Source: an uncultured Oscillospiraceae bacterium (GTDB taxonomy: Bacteria; Bacillota; Clostridia; Oscillospirales; Acutalibacteraceae). From it: 64,000 bases of DNA. This document shows, piece by piece, positions 53,099 to 61,459 of this stretch. The DNA is taken from assembly GCA_949283785.1 (NCBI GenBank), contig CASDTR010000035.1, forward strand, positions 1 through 64,000, read 5' to 3'. Position 1 is the first letter of the stretch, and each line of letters starts with the position of its first letter. The translations under genes were made by a program, and so were the position numbers. The notes beneath the pieces were generated by a model. That model saw only the letters and a list, made by a program, of their open reading frames with translations. It was not told where the DNA came from and ran no database searches.

Positions 53099-53965
53099 TC
53101 AGCCGGCTTCTGCGTTTCTGTCCTCAAGATAGTTCATAAGGCTGTCGCAAAGCTTTTCGGCGACCTCATGGCCGTGTTCATAGGCGGCCTTCAGCTTTTC
53201 CCTGTTCTTTTCCGCTGTTTTGACGTTGAGGGGGAATTCCGGTCTGATTACGAATATGCGGCCCTTTTTCTCAAGGTCGTATATATATTCAAGGGTTTCG
53301 TTATAGACGATGTGCCTTTGGGCTACGGATTTAACCATTTCGGGATATTTTTTGTAAGCTCTTTCGATAATGGGAAGAGCGCGTGTCTTTTGCTTTATGA
53401 ATCCTTCCGGCTGAGTGAGCACCACGACGTTTTTCGTGCAGCCCATTTCTATGGACTTTTTAATGGGTATTGAGTCGGCTATTCCGCCGTCAAGATAGGG
53501 AATGCCGTCAAAATATACCTCCTTTGACACTAAGGGGAGAGAACTGGAAGCGTGGATGTATTCAACGTCGTCAAAGAGATCCTTTACCCTCTTGTATTCC
53601 GCCTGTCCCGTAAGGCAGTTGGTGATGGCCGCATAAAATGCCGTGCCGTTTTTTTTGAAAGTCTCATTATCTATGGGATAGAGCTTTTCTGGAATTTCAT
53701 GGTAAATCATTTTCGGGCCGAAGAGATCTCCCGTTTTAATGAGATTTCCCATGCTTAAAAATTCTTTTCTGTCAAGGTAATCCACTGTTACGCTGTAAGC
53801 TCTGCCGTGCTGGTTAGACAGAAAGCTGCAAGCGTGGCAGGAGCCAGCGGATACGCCTATACAATTGTCGAAATGTATATTCTTCTCGAGGAAGAAATCG
53901 CACACGCCGGCGGTAAAAACACCTCTGAGACCGCCGCCTTCAAGTACAAGTCCTGTTTTTTCCAT
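53099..53965 (-). CDS. Patatin-like phospholipase
   Basis: 288 residues from the ATG at 53965; longer frames upstream run through AT-rich non-coding DNA. Motifs are GGGLRGVFTAG (oxyanion hole), GVSAG with nucleophile Ser39, and YLDGGIADSIP with Asp159, the Ser-Asp dyad. It belongs to the bacterial YjjU/YlbK group. It probably hydrolyses phospholipid or neutral-lipid ester bonds in the cytoplasm. The ribosome site (AGAGG) is modest. Confidence 0.92.
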   Translation of the reverse strand: MEKTGLVLEGGGLRGVFTAGVCDFFLEKNIHFDNCIGVSAGSCHACSFLSNQHGRAYSVTVDYLDRKEFLSMGNLIKTGDLFGPKMIYHEIPEKLYPIDNETFKKNGTAFYAAITNCLTGQAEYKRVKDLFDDVEYIHASSSLPLVSKEVYFDGIPYLDGGIADSIPIKKSIEMGCTKNVVVLTQPEGFIKQKTRALPIIERAYKKYPEMVKSVAQRHIVYNETLEYIYDLEKKGRIFVIRPEFPLNVKTAEKNREKLKAAYEHGHEVAEKLCDSLMNYLEDRNAEAG

Positions 53966-54162
53966 TTTCTGAGCCTCTTTTTCATGGATTTTAATGGTGA
54001 AAATTTTTCGTATCGGAAAATATTTTACCACAAAAAAGCGGAAATACAAATTTTAAAGATGGTAAAAAGAAAAAAGTACAAAAGATTTTAATTTTTTTAA
54101 AGCGGTTTTCGGAGAAATATTGTATAATCGTTTATATAAATTTTTAAAACGAGGTGTAAAAC

Positions 54163-54558
54163 ATGAAGGAAAAAAAGAAAGTTATAATTGCGGTGGTGGC
54201 TCTTGTGGCGGCCGTCGCCGTATTTGCGGGGATTTATTTTGCATTCGGACGTCCCGACACAAGTGAAGGCAGCAAGACTGTCACCGTTGAGGTTTCAGCC
54301 CCCGATTACTCAAAGACCCATGAAATCAAAACCGACGCCGAGTTTTTAGGCGACGCCCTTAAAGAAGAGGGAATGATAGAGGGCGAGGACAGCCAGTACG
54401 GACTGTTTATAACCACAGTTGATTCCATTAAGGCCGACGACTCAAAGCAGCAGTGGTGGTGCATAACCAAGGGCGGAGCCGACGTTATGACGGGAGCCGA
54501 TTCAACGCCCATAGCCGACGGCGATACCTTTGAGCTCACCCTCAAGGAAGGATATTGA
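54163..54558 (+). CDS. Membrane-anchored DUF4430 protein
   Basis: 131 residues with an uncleaved-type N-terminal membrane anchor (residues about 6-28) and an outside DUF4430 domain (transcobalamin C-terminal-like): KTDAEFLGDALKEEGMI, YGLFITTVDSI, QQWWCITKGG and GDTFELTLKEGY. A TATAAT box lies about 40 bp upstream and GAGGTGT precedes the ATG. It ends exactly where an ECF S-component begins. The pair probably forms an uptake system in which DUF4430 helps capture the ligand; a cobalamin-type ligand is suggested only by the fold name. Confidence 0.85.
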   Translation: MKEKKKVIIAVVALVAAVAVFAGIYFAFGRPDTSEGSKTVTVEVSAPDYSKTHEIKTDAEFLGDALKEEGMIEGEDSQYGLFITTVDSIKADDSKQQWWCITKGGADVMTGADSTPIADGDTFELTLKEGY

Positions 54559-55058
54559 TGAAAATACGGGAAATTGCGGTTTCCGCTTTTCTTACGGCAA
54601 TATTGTATTTGCAGCAGGTGGCTCTGTCTCCTCTGCCGAACATTCATCTTTGCGCACTGCTTCTGATTTTGTACACGCTGTATTTTCCGAAGCTGGTGTT
54701 TCCCGTAACCGCCGCCTTCATACTTCTCGAAGGCATAACCTACGGCTTCGGCATGTGGTGGATAAGCTATCTCTACATCTGGCCGCTGCTTGTGGCTCTG
54801 GTATTTCTTTTCCGCAGAAATAAGTCTAAGTGGTTCTGGGCGGCGGTGGGGGGAGGCTTCGGCCTCATATACGGAGCGCTGTGCGCGATACCCTATCTGT
54901 TTATAGGTGGTATCTCAACTGCTACGGCTTACTGGATCGCAGGCATACCCTTTGACCTTATTCACTGCGTGGGAAATTTTGCAGCAATCGCCCTTTTGTG
55001 GAAGCCGTTGGAGCGGGTATTCAAAAAGCTGGGCGGCTCCATGAAAAAAGGAGTGTAA
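54558..55058 (+). CDS. ECF transporter S component
   Basis: 166 residues, about six membrane helices, overlapping the last base of the DUF4430 gene (TGATG). The pattern of short helices with IREIAVSAFLTAILYLQQVA, WWISYLYIWPLLVAL and FDLIHCVGNFAAIALLWKPL fits vitamin-type S components. These bind the substrate and share a common energising module (EcfAA'T) encoded elsewhere. Ligand unknown; the link to DUF4430 hints at a corrinoid-like compound (inference). Confidence 0.85.
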   Translation: MKIREIAVSAFLTAILYLQQVALSPLPNIHLCALLLILYTLYFPKLVFPVTAAFILLEGITYGFGMWWISYLYIWPLLVALVFLFRRNKSKWFWAAVGGGFGLIYGALCAIPYLFIGGISTATAYWIAGIPFDLIHCVGNFAAIALLWKPLERVFKKLGGSMKKGV

Positions 55059-55156
55059 AGGAGAGCCGAACAGGGAGCTGATCCCGCGGTATTCTATTTT
55101 AAAGGATAAAAAACTGAGGATAACATTAGGAAAAATCAGGTTAAGAAGGTGGTTTT

Positions 55157-55795
55157 ATGAATCAGAAGGAGCGTATGCTGGCCGGACTTCCCTATAAAGC
55201 ATGGCTCGACGGCCTTTCTCGGGAAAGGCTCGAAAACAAAAAGAGAATATACGAGTATAACAATCTCCCTCCCGAAAGGTGGGGAGAGATGACGGAGCTC
55301 ATAAAGAATATCCTGGGAAAAACGGGGAAGGAGGTCCATATAGAGCCGCCCTTCCGCTGCGATTACGGCAGGAATATTGAGGTGGGCGAGAATTTTTACT
55401 CAAATTTTAACCTTGTCATCCTGGATGTGGGAAAGGTGAAAATCGGGGATAATGTCATGTTCGGTCCCAATGTGGCCGTTTATACTGCGGGACATCCTCT
55501 TCACCACGAGTCCCGAAACAGCGGCTACGAATACGGCATAGGCATAACAATCGGAAACAACGTCTGGATAGGCGGCAATACGGCGGTGATGCCGGGGGTG
55601 ACGATCGGCGACAACTGCGTCATAGGCGGCGGAAGCGTCGTCACGAAAGATATCCCTCCCGACTGCATAGCCGTGGGCAATCCCTGCCGTGTGATTCGGA
55701 AAATAACCGATGAGGATAAAAAGTATTATTTTAAAGACAGGGAATTTGACGTTGACGACTATCTTGATTCTGTCTTTAATGTTTCGGAGCTGTAA
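55157..55795 (+). CDS. maa: Sugar O-acetyltransferase (Maa/LacA-like)
   Basis: A 212-residue left-handed beta-helix enzyme. The N-terminal Maa domain (ERMLAGLPYKAWLD) is followed by hexapeptide repeats, including IGDNVMFGPNVAVYTAGHPL with catalytic His113, and IGNNVWIGGNTAVMPGVTIG. It transfers acetyl from acetyl-CoA to a sugar such as maltose or glucose, as a trimer. AAGGTGG precedes the ATG. A strong terminator follows. Confidence 0.93.
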   Translation: MNQKERMLAGLPYKAWLDGLSRERLENKKRIYEYNNLPPERWGEMTELIKNILGKTGKEVHIEPPFRCDYGRNIEVGENFYSNFNLVILDVGKVKIGDNVMFGPNVAVYTAGHPLHHESRNSGYEYGIGITIGNNVWIGGNTAVMPGVTIGDNCVIGGGSVVTKDIPPDCIAVGNPCRVIRKITDEDKKYYFKDREFDVDDYLDSVFNVSEL

Positions 55796-55823
55796 AACTT
55801 TGAAAAAATAAAATACACAAGCA

Positions 55824-55867
55824 AAACGCCCCCTTGTGCTCTTAAAACTCAGCACGAGGGGGCGTTT
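55824..55867. terminator. Strong bidirectional terminator
   Basis: A 17-bp stem: AAACGCCCCCTTGTGCT (55824-55840) with AGCACGAGGGGGCGTTT (55851-55867), one wobble. It separates the acetyltransferase from the convergent HAD gene. Confidence 0.88.
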
Positions 55868-55885
55868 GAATTTCTGAATAACAAA

Positions 55886-56551
55886 TTATAGTTCCTTGAT
55901 GAGATCGGATAAAGTATAGTTTTCTTCTCCTTTGTTTCTAATAATTTTAATGAATTTGCATCCTGCGTTTTCTGCGGTTTTTCTGTCTTTTTCTTCATCA
56001 CCTACGAACAATAATTCATTGGTCTTTATTTTAAGTTCCTTTGCAATATAATTCAAACCGTAAGGATTTGGTTTTCTGTAACCGCAGCTGAGAGAAGAAA
56101 CGTATAAATCAAAATATTGTAATAAGTCAATTATATCTCTCCTGAAAAATTCATCAGGCATTGCGGCAGGCAAATCGGTTAGTGTCGCAATTTTATAATT
56201 TTTTTCCTTCAATTTAATTATGGAAGGAACAGTTTCTTTATAAATAATCGGAATCAGATGCAATTCTTCAAAGAATGAATAAATAAATTCATCTATCGGA
56301 AAATTTAAATTCCATTCTTTTATTGCATGTGAAAAAATATATTGCGGAGTATATTCCTTTTCTCTGTAATTTAATCTGGGATTATATGATTTTAAGATTT
56401 CAACAGATCTGTCAATTTCCGTTTCGCTGACATCACATTGATATTTTTTGCTCACGGAGTTAAAGCTCTTTTTGTAATAATTAACCCATGAATATGGCAT
56501 ACCGTTATATTCCATAAGTGTACCGCCAATATCGAAAACAACAGCTTTCAT
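55886..56551 (-). CDS. HAD-superfamily hydrolase
   Basis: About 221 residues from the ATG at 56551 (GTG at 56560 is an alternative). Motif I is FDIGGTLMEY with nucleophile Asp7; the usual second Asp is Gly, a known variant. Motif II is ATLTDLP, motif III Lys in GYRKPNP, and motif IV LLFVGDEEKDRKTAENAG. The helical cap lies between residues 15 and 100. It is likely a small-molecule phosphatase. The gene is visibly more AT-rich than its neighbours, suggesting separate acquisition. Confidence 0.9.
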   Translation of the reverse strand: MKAVVFDIGGTLMEYNGMPYSWVNYYKKSFNSVSKKYQCDVSETEIDRSVEILKSYNPRLNYREKEYTPQYIFSHAIKEWNLNFPIDEFIYSFFEELHLIPIIYKETVPSIIKLKEKNYKIATLTDLPAAMPDEFFRRDIIDLLQYFDLYVSSLSCGYRKPNPYGLNYIAKELKIKTNELLFVGDEEKDRKTAENAGCKFIKIIRNKGEENYTLSDLIKEL

Positions 56552-56630
56552 AATTTCCACATCCCGACTCTCATTTCATTGTGAGATTTTCTCTGACAAT
56601 TTATTGCAGAAAAAATATAAAAATTAATAT

Positions 56631-57191
56631 TTATTCAACAATAAGATTTAAGCACAGTCCTGCCGCTCCGCACAGAACCATTACAAGAATGGGATTCCAT
56701 TTGAATTTACGAAGAATCACAAAAGCGGCAAGAAAAAGTCCGCAGCCTATAAGGTCAAAGGTTTCAAGATTGATTTTTTCTCCGCCGAAAAGCACCATGG
56801 AGAGAATGGAGAGCCCTGCTCCCGCTATAAGGGCGACTACGGCAGGACGAAGGCTTGCCAGTACGCTTTGAAGCAGGGACATTTCTTTATACCGATAGTA
56901 AATAAATGCAAGTATAGAAACTATGATGCATGAGGGGAGAATGCAGCCGAAAGTAGCTATTACGGCTCCGGGAATACCTGCGATTCTAATTCCCACAAAG
57001 GTGGCGCTGTTTACGGCTATTGGGCCGGGCGTCATTTCGGCAATGGTTATAAGGTCGGTAAATTCACCCATGGTGAGCCAGTGGTAGTTGTCCACAACCT
57101 GACTTTGTATCAGTGGCATTGCGGCGTAGCCTCCGCCGATGCTGAAAAGCCCAACCTGCAAAAAGGAGAGGAAAAGGCGCAGGTAAATCAT
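56631..57191 (-). CDS. chrA: Chromate transporter, second subunit
   Basis: A 186-residue half-size CHR-family protein with about six membrane helices. Signatures are FLQVGLFSIGGGYAAMPLI and AEMTPGPIAVNSATFVG. It overlaps its partner by 4 bp (ATGA), so the two halves form one split transporter. CHR proteins move chromate or related oxyanions; the physiological substrate in gut Clostridia is uncertain. Confidence 0.9.
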   Translation of the reverse strand: MIYLRLFLSFLQVGLFSIGGGYAAMPLIQSQVVDNYHWLTMGEFTDLITIAEMTPGPIAVNSATFVGIRIAGIPGAVIATFGCILPSCIIVSILAFIYYRYKEMSLLQSVLASLRPAVVALIAGAGLSILSMVLFGGEKINLETFDLIGCGLFLAAFVILRKFKWNPILVMVLCGAAGLCLNLIVE

Positions 57192-57793
57192 TTTTTACGC
57201 TCCTTTCTCTTTTTTGCAAATGCGCTTGCTGTCCCTACGGACGCAGCCGCTATGATGATGTATATTACGTTGACGTCAAAGAAAAAGGTCCCTGCGAAAG
57301 CGGCAAGCATAATGAGGATGTGCAGCAGGGAGCGCACTTTTATGACCTTTGAGCCGAGAGAACACACAATGTCCAGAATCACCGCCGCGACGCCTGCCTG
57401 CATTCCTTTTAGTACCAAAGCCACATACTTATTGGAGGCAAAGGCGGCATAGAAAAATGATATTACCGAAAGTATTATCATCGGCGGCAGAATTGTTCCG
57501 AGAGTCGCAACTATCATTCCCGTGAACCCGGCAACACGCCAGCCTACAAGGATTGCGGCGTTTACGGCTATGGCCCCGGGAGAGGATTGGGCAAGGGCGG
57601 TGAGATCCAGCATTTCCTGTTCATCGATCCAGTGAAGTTCATCCACAAACTTCCTCTTCATAAAGGTTATTATTACGAAGCCCCCGCCAAAGGTAAAGGT
57701 GCTTATGTAGAGAGTGCTCAGAAACAGCTTAAGCAAGGTTTTGCTCTTTTTTTCGTTTTTAATTGGCTTTGTCTCGTTTTCCACTGAGTTCAC
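57188..57793 (-). CDS. chrA: Chromate transporter, first subunit
   Basis: A 201-residue half-size CHR-family protein: STFTFGGGFVIITFMKRKFV, then LAQSSPGAIAVNAAILVGW, with about six helices and a basic C-terminus KKRKERKK. The N-terminal basic stretch before the first helix is cytoplasmic. It pairs with the overlapping gene at 56631 as a heteromeric transporter. Confidence 0.9.
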   Translation of the reverse strand: MNSVENETKPIKNEKKSKTLLKLFLSTLYISTFTFGGGFVIITFMKRKFVDELHWIDEQEMLDLTALAQSSPGAIAVNAAILVGWRVAGFTGMIVATLGTILPPMIILSVISFFYAAFASNKYVALVLKGMQAGVAAVILDIVCSLGSKVIKVRSLLHILIMLAAFAGTFFFDVNVIYIIIAAASVGTASAFAKKRKERKK

Positions 57794-57878
57794 TCCCCAA
57801 AAAGCGATAGATATACCGAAACTATTATAGTGGTAAGGGGAAGTTTTTTCCAGTGCTTTTTAATAAGGTAAAAAATTT

Positions 57879-57901
57879 AAAAATCCCCAAAGGGGATTTT
57901 T
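57879..57901. terminator. Terminator hairpin
   Basis: AAAAATCCCC (57879-57888) pairs with GGGGATTTTT (57892-57901), a classic stem with flanking A and T runs. Confidence 0.75.
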
Positions 57902-57920
57902 GTAAATTCAGTTTAAAGCA

Positions 57921-57954
57921 AAACGGGAAACCGCCGTCAAAGGGTTCCCCGTTT
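57921..57954 (-). terminator. Terminator of the zinc ABC operon
   Basis: AAACGGGAAACC (57921-57932) pairs with GGTTCCCCGTTT (57943-57954); on the minus strand the stem ends in CGTTTTGCTTT, six bases past the permease stop. Confidence 0.8.
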
Positions 57955-57960
57955 AAGCTT

Positions 57961-58797
57961 TTACTTTTTCTTTCTGAAAATATATGAGACAAAGAACAGC
58001 ACCGCAGAAATGAGGACTATTGTAGCTCCCGCGGAGGTGTTTAGATAGAAGGAGAAAATAACGCCTGCGATACCTGAGGAAAGGGAGAGCCCAACCGATG
58101 AGAAAAGATACTGCCTTGAATTTGTTGAAAAGTTTCTGGCGCATGCGGCGGGTAAAATAAGCATTGAGTTAATGAGAAGCACACCCACCCATTTTATGGA
58201 GAGCATGACCACTACCGCAACAAGCACTACGAATATATTTTCGATGAGGGCTACCCTTACTCCGCGGCTTGCGGCAAGCTCGCGGTTTATGCTCACGAGT
58301 GTGAGCTTATTGTAAATCAGAGCCCAGATTATTGTGACGCACAGGAGCGTCACGGCGAGAATGAGTATCTCCGAGGGGGTGACGCTTAAAATATCTCCTA
58401 TGAGATAGGAGGAATACTTTGAAAATCCTCCGCCCACTGAGAGGATCACAAGGCCAAGGGCTATGGCCGCCGAGGAAAAGACGCTTATGACCGTATCGGC
58501 GGAAGCTGTGCCTGCGGAGCGGACCTTTGTGATGATAAGAGCTAAAAGTATTCCGAAGGCCACCATGCTTATGAGCTCGTTGTCAACGCCTAAAATCACG
58601 CCCAAGGCGATGCCCGTAAGAGCTGAGTGTCCCAAAGCGTCGGAAAAGAAAGCCATGTTGTGGTTTACCGCCATTGTGCCGAGCATGCCCAGAAGGGGAG
58701 TTATGAGCAATACCGCAAGCAAGGCGTTCTTCATAAAATCATACTGCGCCCAGGTAAAGGGGAGCAGTGTTTCCGTAATCTTGTATATAACTTCCAT
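57961..58797 (-). CDS. znuB: Metal (zinc/manganese) ABC transporter permease
   Basis: A 278-residue ABC-3 family permease with about eight helices. The family motif region LGHSALTGIALGVILG near residue 60 and REVAASRGVRVAL-like RELAASRGVRVALIEN near 180 are visible; the latter faces the ATPase. It is the last gene of a znuA-znuC-znuB-type operon, about 70 bp after the ATPase gene. It forms the membrane channel for zinc uptake. Confidence 0.93.
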   Translation of the reverse strand: MEVIYKITETLLPFTWAQYDFMKNALLAVLLITPLLGMLGTMAVNHNMAFFSDALGHSALTGIALGVILGVDNELISMVAFGILLALIITKVRSAGTASADTVISVFSSAAIALGLVILSVGGGFSKYSSYLIGDILSVTPSEILILAVTLLCVTIIWALIYNKLTLVSINRELAASRGVRVALIENIFVVLVAVVVMLSIKWVGVLLINSMLILPAACARNFSTNSRQYLFSSVGLSLSSGIAGVIFSFYLNTSAGATIVLISAVLFFVSYIFRKKK

Positions 58798-58866
58798 TTT
58801 AAACCTCGTGCGACGGCGCGATAAAGGCGTTGGCCTTCATCCCCGTGAATTTTTCCTTAATGTATT

Positions 58867-59601
58867 TTAACCTATTGTACCGAATGCCTTTCGGAATTCT
58901 TCGGAGCCGAAGACCTCTTCAACGGTGCCCGAGATAAGTCCGCCCCGATGAAGCAGGAGCACCTTGTCGGCATATTGGCGTACCAGCTCAAGGTCGTGGG
59001 AGACCATGACGATGGCCATGTGGTACGTCTTTCTCAAATCGGCAACCTGCTTATAAAACTGTTCCGAGCCCACGGTATCGACGCCGGAAACGGGCTCGTC
59101 CAAAATAAGCAGTTCAGGTACGGGATAGATAGCCTGGCAGAGCATCACGCGCTGGAGTTCTCCTCCCGAAAGCATGCCCAGGGAGCGCTTTGAAAGGTCC
59201 CTGCACCCCGATTTTTCGAGGGATTCCAGCACCTGTGCCTTTTCCTTTTTCTTTCCTCCCAGCCATACGGGGAAGCAAGAGCGTCCCGCAAGTAGAAAAT
59301 CCATTACGCTCATGGGGGAGCTTCTGTCAAATTCCAGGAACTGGGGAACATAGCCTATTTTGATTTTCTCTATTACGTCGCCGCTGTGGGAGGCGTATTT
59401 TACGGAGCCGCTGTGACGGATTTCTCCCAAAATGCTTTTTAAAAGCGTGGTCTTGCCCGCCCCGTTTACGCCTATGAGGGCCGTAAGCTGACCGCAGTGC
59501 ATATCGAAGCTTATATTGTCCAGGAGTAGCTCCCTGCCCTTTTTTACGGTTAAATTCTTTATTTCCACGCTGCAAAGTCCGCAGCCGTTTTCAGCTTTCA
59601 C
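58867..59601 (-). CDS. znuC: Metal ABC transporter ATP-binding protein
   Basis: A 244-residue ABC ATPase: Walker A GVNGAGKTTLLK near 43-54, Q-loop YVPQ near 91, signature LSGGELQRV near 145, Walker B LLILDEPVSGVD near 164 and H-loop MVSHDLE near 200. It overlaps the substrate-binding protein gene by 4 bp. It powers zinc uptake with the permease downstream. Confidence 0.94.
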   Translation of the reverse strand: MKAENGCGLCSVEIKNLTVKKGRELLLDNISFDMHCGQLTALIGVNGAGKTTLLKSILGEIRHSGSVKYASHSGDVIEKIKIGYVPQFLEFDRSSPMSVMDFLLAGRSCFPVWLGGKKKEKAQVLESLEKSGCRDLSKRSLGMLSGGELQRVMLCQAIYPVPELLILDEPVSGVDTVGSEQFYKQVADLRKTYHMAIVMVSHDLELVRQYADKVLLLHRGGLISGTVEEVFGSEEFRKAFGTIG

Positions 59602-60533
59602 GAAAGCACCGCCTTTTTGATTGTCTCGCAGTTTTCGAGCATTATTTTTTCGTATGAATCCTTTGAGCCGTCGCCGCTTGTTACGGGATTGAGGGTATAT
59701 ACCGGTACTCCTGTTTCATTTGACAAAACCTGCGCGGCTGAGCCTTTATAATCAGGCTCCGTAAAAATGGCTTTAATATCATTTGACTTTATGAGCTCCG
59801 TGAGCCTTACAAGCTCTTTTGTACCCGGCTCGGCTCCGTCGTCGCTGTCGAAGCTGGCGGCAAAGACAAGTGAGTAATCCTCGGCAAAATAGTCGTAGGC
59901 CTCGTGGAAGGAAATGAACTCGGCTCCCTTGCAGGAAGCCAGCTCCGTCTTTATTGTGCTGTCGAGTGCATAGAGCTTTTGAAGATAGATTTCAAGATTT
60001 TCCGAAATTCTTTTTTCGTATTGCGGAAAGACCTTTATAAGTCCCGCCGCAATGTTTTCGGTCTGCCTGGCGGCATTCTTCGGGGACATCCATATATGGG
60101 CGTTTCCCTCATGGTCATGGTCGTGGCCGTGTTCTTCCTCGGCTTCGTGGTTATGGCTGTCCTCGTCATCCGCTCCGATTATCTCTATGCCCTGTGATGA
60201 GTCGATAACGGGTGCATCGGACATCTCGGTGGCTTTTTCGAGAAATTCCTCCATGCCCGCACCGTTTATCACAACGGCCTTCGCCGTCGCAAGAGCTTTC
60301 ATGTCCTTTGGCATGAGGGTGTAGTCGTGGAGACATCCGTTGTGATTTTCCGTCATGTTTAGGATTTTAACGTCCTCTATTCCGTCAAGGAGATTGAGGG
60401 TGAAGATGTATACGGGATAAAATGTAGTAAGTATGATGCTTTTATCCTCGTACTCGTCGCCTGCTGAGCATCCAGTGAATGCCGCGGAAAAGAGAAGTAT
60501 AAAAGAGAGAAAAAGGGAAACAAATCGCTTCAT
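59598..60533 (-). CDS. znuA: Zinc ABC transporter substrate-binding lipoprotein
   Basis: 311 residues from the ATG at 60533; the longer frame to 60608 includes non-coding leader. The lipoprotein signal ends in SAAFTGC (Cys22). The metal-binding cluster A-I fold shows LTTFYPVYIFTLNLL, HDYTLMPKDMKAL and FISFHEAYDYFAEDY. A His/Asp-rich loop (residues about 125-147, DSHNHEAEEEHGHDHDHEG) marks it as zinc-type rather than manganese-type. It is the first gene of the operon, opposite the Fur/Zur regulator, with a shared dyad in between. Confidence 0.93.
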   Translation of the reverse strand: MKRFVSLFLSFILLFSAAFTGCSAGDEYEDKSIILTTFYPVYIFTLNLLDGIEDVKILNMTENHNGCLHDYTLMPKDMKALATAKAVVINGAGMEEFLEKATEMSDAPVIDSSQGIEIIGADDEDSHNHEAEEEHGHDHDHEGNAHIWMSPKNAARQTENIAAGLIKVFPQYEKRISENLEIYLQKLYALDSTIKTELASCKGAEFISFHEAYDYFAEDYSLVFAASFDSDDGAEPGTKELVRLTELIKSNDIKAIFTEPDYKGSAAQVLSNETGVPVYTLNPVTSGDGSKDSYEKIMLENCETIKKAVLS

Positions 60534-60620
60534 TTTATATGATATTATCCGCCTGAGAATCAGACGCTGCCTTTCTTCAAAATTAACTGTGTTTTTTATT
60601 AAGCTCAAAAAAGAAAAAGC

Positions 60621-60643
60621 TTATTGCAAATCAGTTGCAATAA
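60621..60643. promoter_or_regulatory. Perfect dyad, likely Zur/Fur operator between znuA and the regulator
   Basis: TTATTGCAA (60621-60629) and TTGCAATAA (60635-60643) form a perfect 9-bp inverted repeat around ATCAG. It overlaps the -35 of the plus-strand regulator promoter. Confidence 0.8.
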
Positions 60644-60652
60644 GTATATAAT
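60624..60652 (+). promoter_or_regulatory. Promoter of the Fur/Zur-family gene
   Basis: TTGCAA (60624-60629), a 17-bp spacer and TATAAT (60647-60652). The -35 lies inside the dyad, so regulator binding should block its own transcription. Confidence 0.65.
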
Positions 60653-60664
60653 GAAACAGCGGAT

Positions 60665-61150
60665 ATGTCAACAATTCAGGAAGGCAAAGAGGTGGAAAAA
60701 GTGGAAAAAGCGCGCCGTCAGACCCCGAGGAAAAAGGCGATTTCAGAGATAATAGAAAATTCTCATGAGCCCATGACAGCCGAGGAGATTTTTGAAAAGG
60801 CAAGTCCTCTTTTTAAGAATCTCGCCATAACCACGGTTTACAGGACCTTGGACGCCATGGAACAGAGCGGGGAGATAAGCCGAAGTATTTATGATGACGG
60901 TGTTGCAAGGTATGTTTGCAGCAAGACCCACCGCCATTTTCTGACCTGCCTCAAATGCCGCAAATCGGTGGCAATAGAAGGCTGTCCCTTTGAATCGGCG
61001 GAGGAGGAGATCTGCCGAAAGACTGGATTTAAGATTTCGAAGCACAAGGTTGAGCTTTTCGGATACTGTCCCGAATGTCAGCGAACTGAGCCCGGCAGCG
61101 TGACGCTGCACCCAAGCCTTACGCCGAATGAAGACAACGAAAAAACATAA
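60665..61150 (+). CDS. zur: Fur-family metalloregulator (probably Zur)
   Basis: Up to 161 residues. Winged helix with MTAEEIFEKASPLFKNLAIT and TVYRTLDAMEQSGEI, then the metal-binding HRHFLTCLKCRKS and structural zinc CPEC near the end. Divergence from a zinc ABC operon argues for Zur rather than Fur or PerR. The ATG at 60665 is only about 6 bases from the expected transcript start; GTG at 60692 (AGGAAGG upstream) or 60701 (AGAGGTGG upstream) are better-placed starts, which would drop 9 or 12 residues. Confidence 0.88.
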   Translation: MSTIQEGKEVEKVEKARRQTPRKKAISEIIENSHEPMTAEEIFEKASPLFKNLAITTVYRTLDAMEQSGEISRSIYDDGVARYVCSKTHRHFLTCLKCRKSVAIEGCPFESAEEEICRKTGFKISKHKVELFGYCPECQRTEPGSVTLHPSLTPNEDNEKT

Positions 61151-61459
61151 CCGTCTGCACGCAATCCGCACATCAAGTGGCGGCAATGAGCTGCTATAAT
61201 TGCCTGCATGTAGGCTGAGCCTGCACGCAAAACAGCGGAAAGCAGCAATGACTGCCTGCGCTTAAAAGATTCGAAAAATGAGCGGAAGCATGTTCAATCG
61301 TCTCTTTGTACATGTATGTTTAACAACAAAAATAACCGTCTGCCTTAAAGGTTCAACTTTTCGGCGGACGGTTATTTAATTATGCGTTCAAAGGGACTGA
61401 AAGGAAATATTTATTGTACTGCATGCGATATACGTCTGCGCTTAAAAGACGCTGAAATC
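61151..61459. other. Intergenic region with hairpin and short repeats
   Basis: No gene. AAATAACCGTCTGCC pairs with GGCGGACGGTTATTT (about 61330-61378), a probable terminator. ATAACCGTCTGC occurs at 61147 and 61332, and CTGCGCTTAAAAGA at 61256 and 61436, giving an A-B-A-B arrangement of short direct repeats spaced about 180 bp. Confidence 0.5.

Noticed and set aside
54306-54647. Minus-strand frame over DUF4430
   Set aside because: It is antisense to a well-supported gene pair with coupled start and stop codons.
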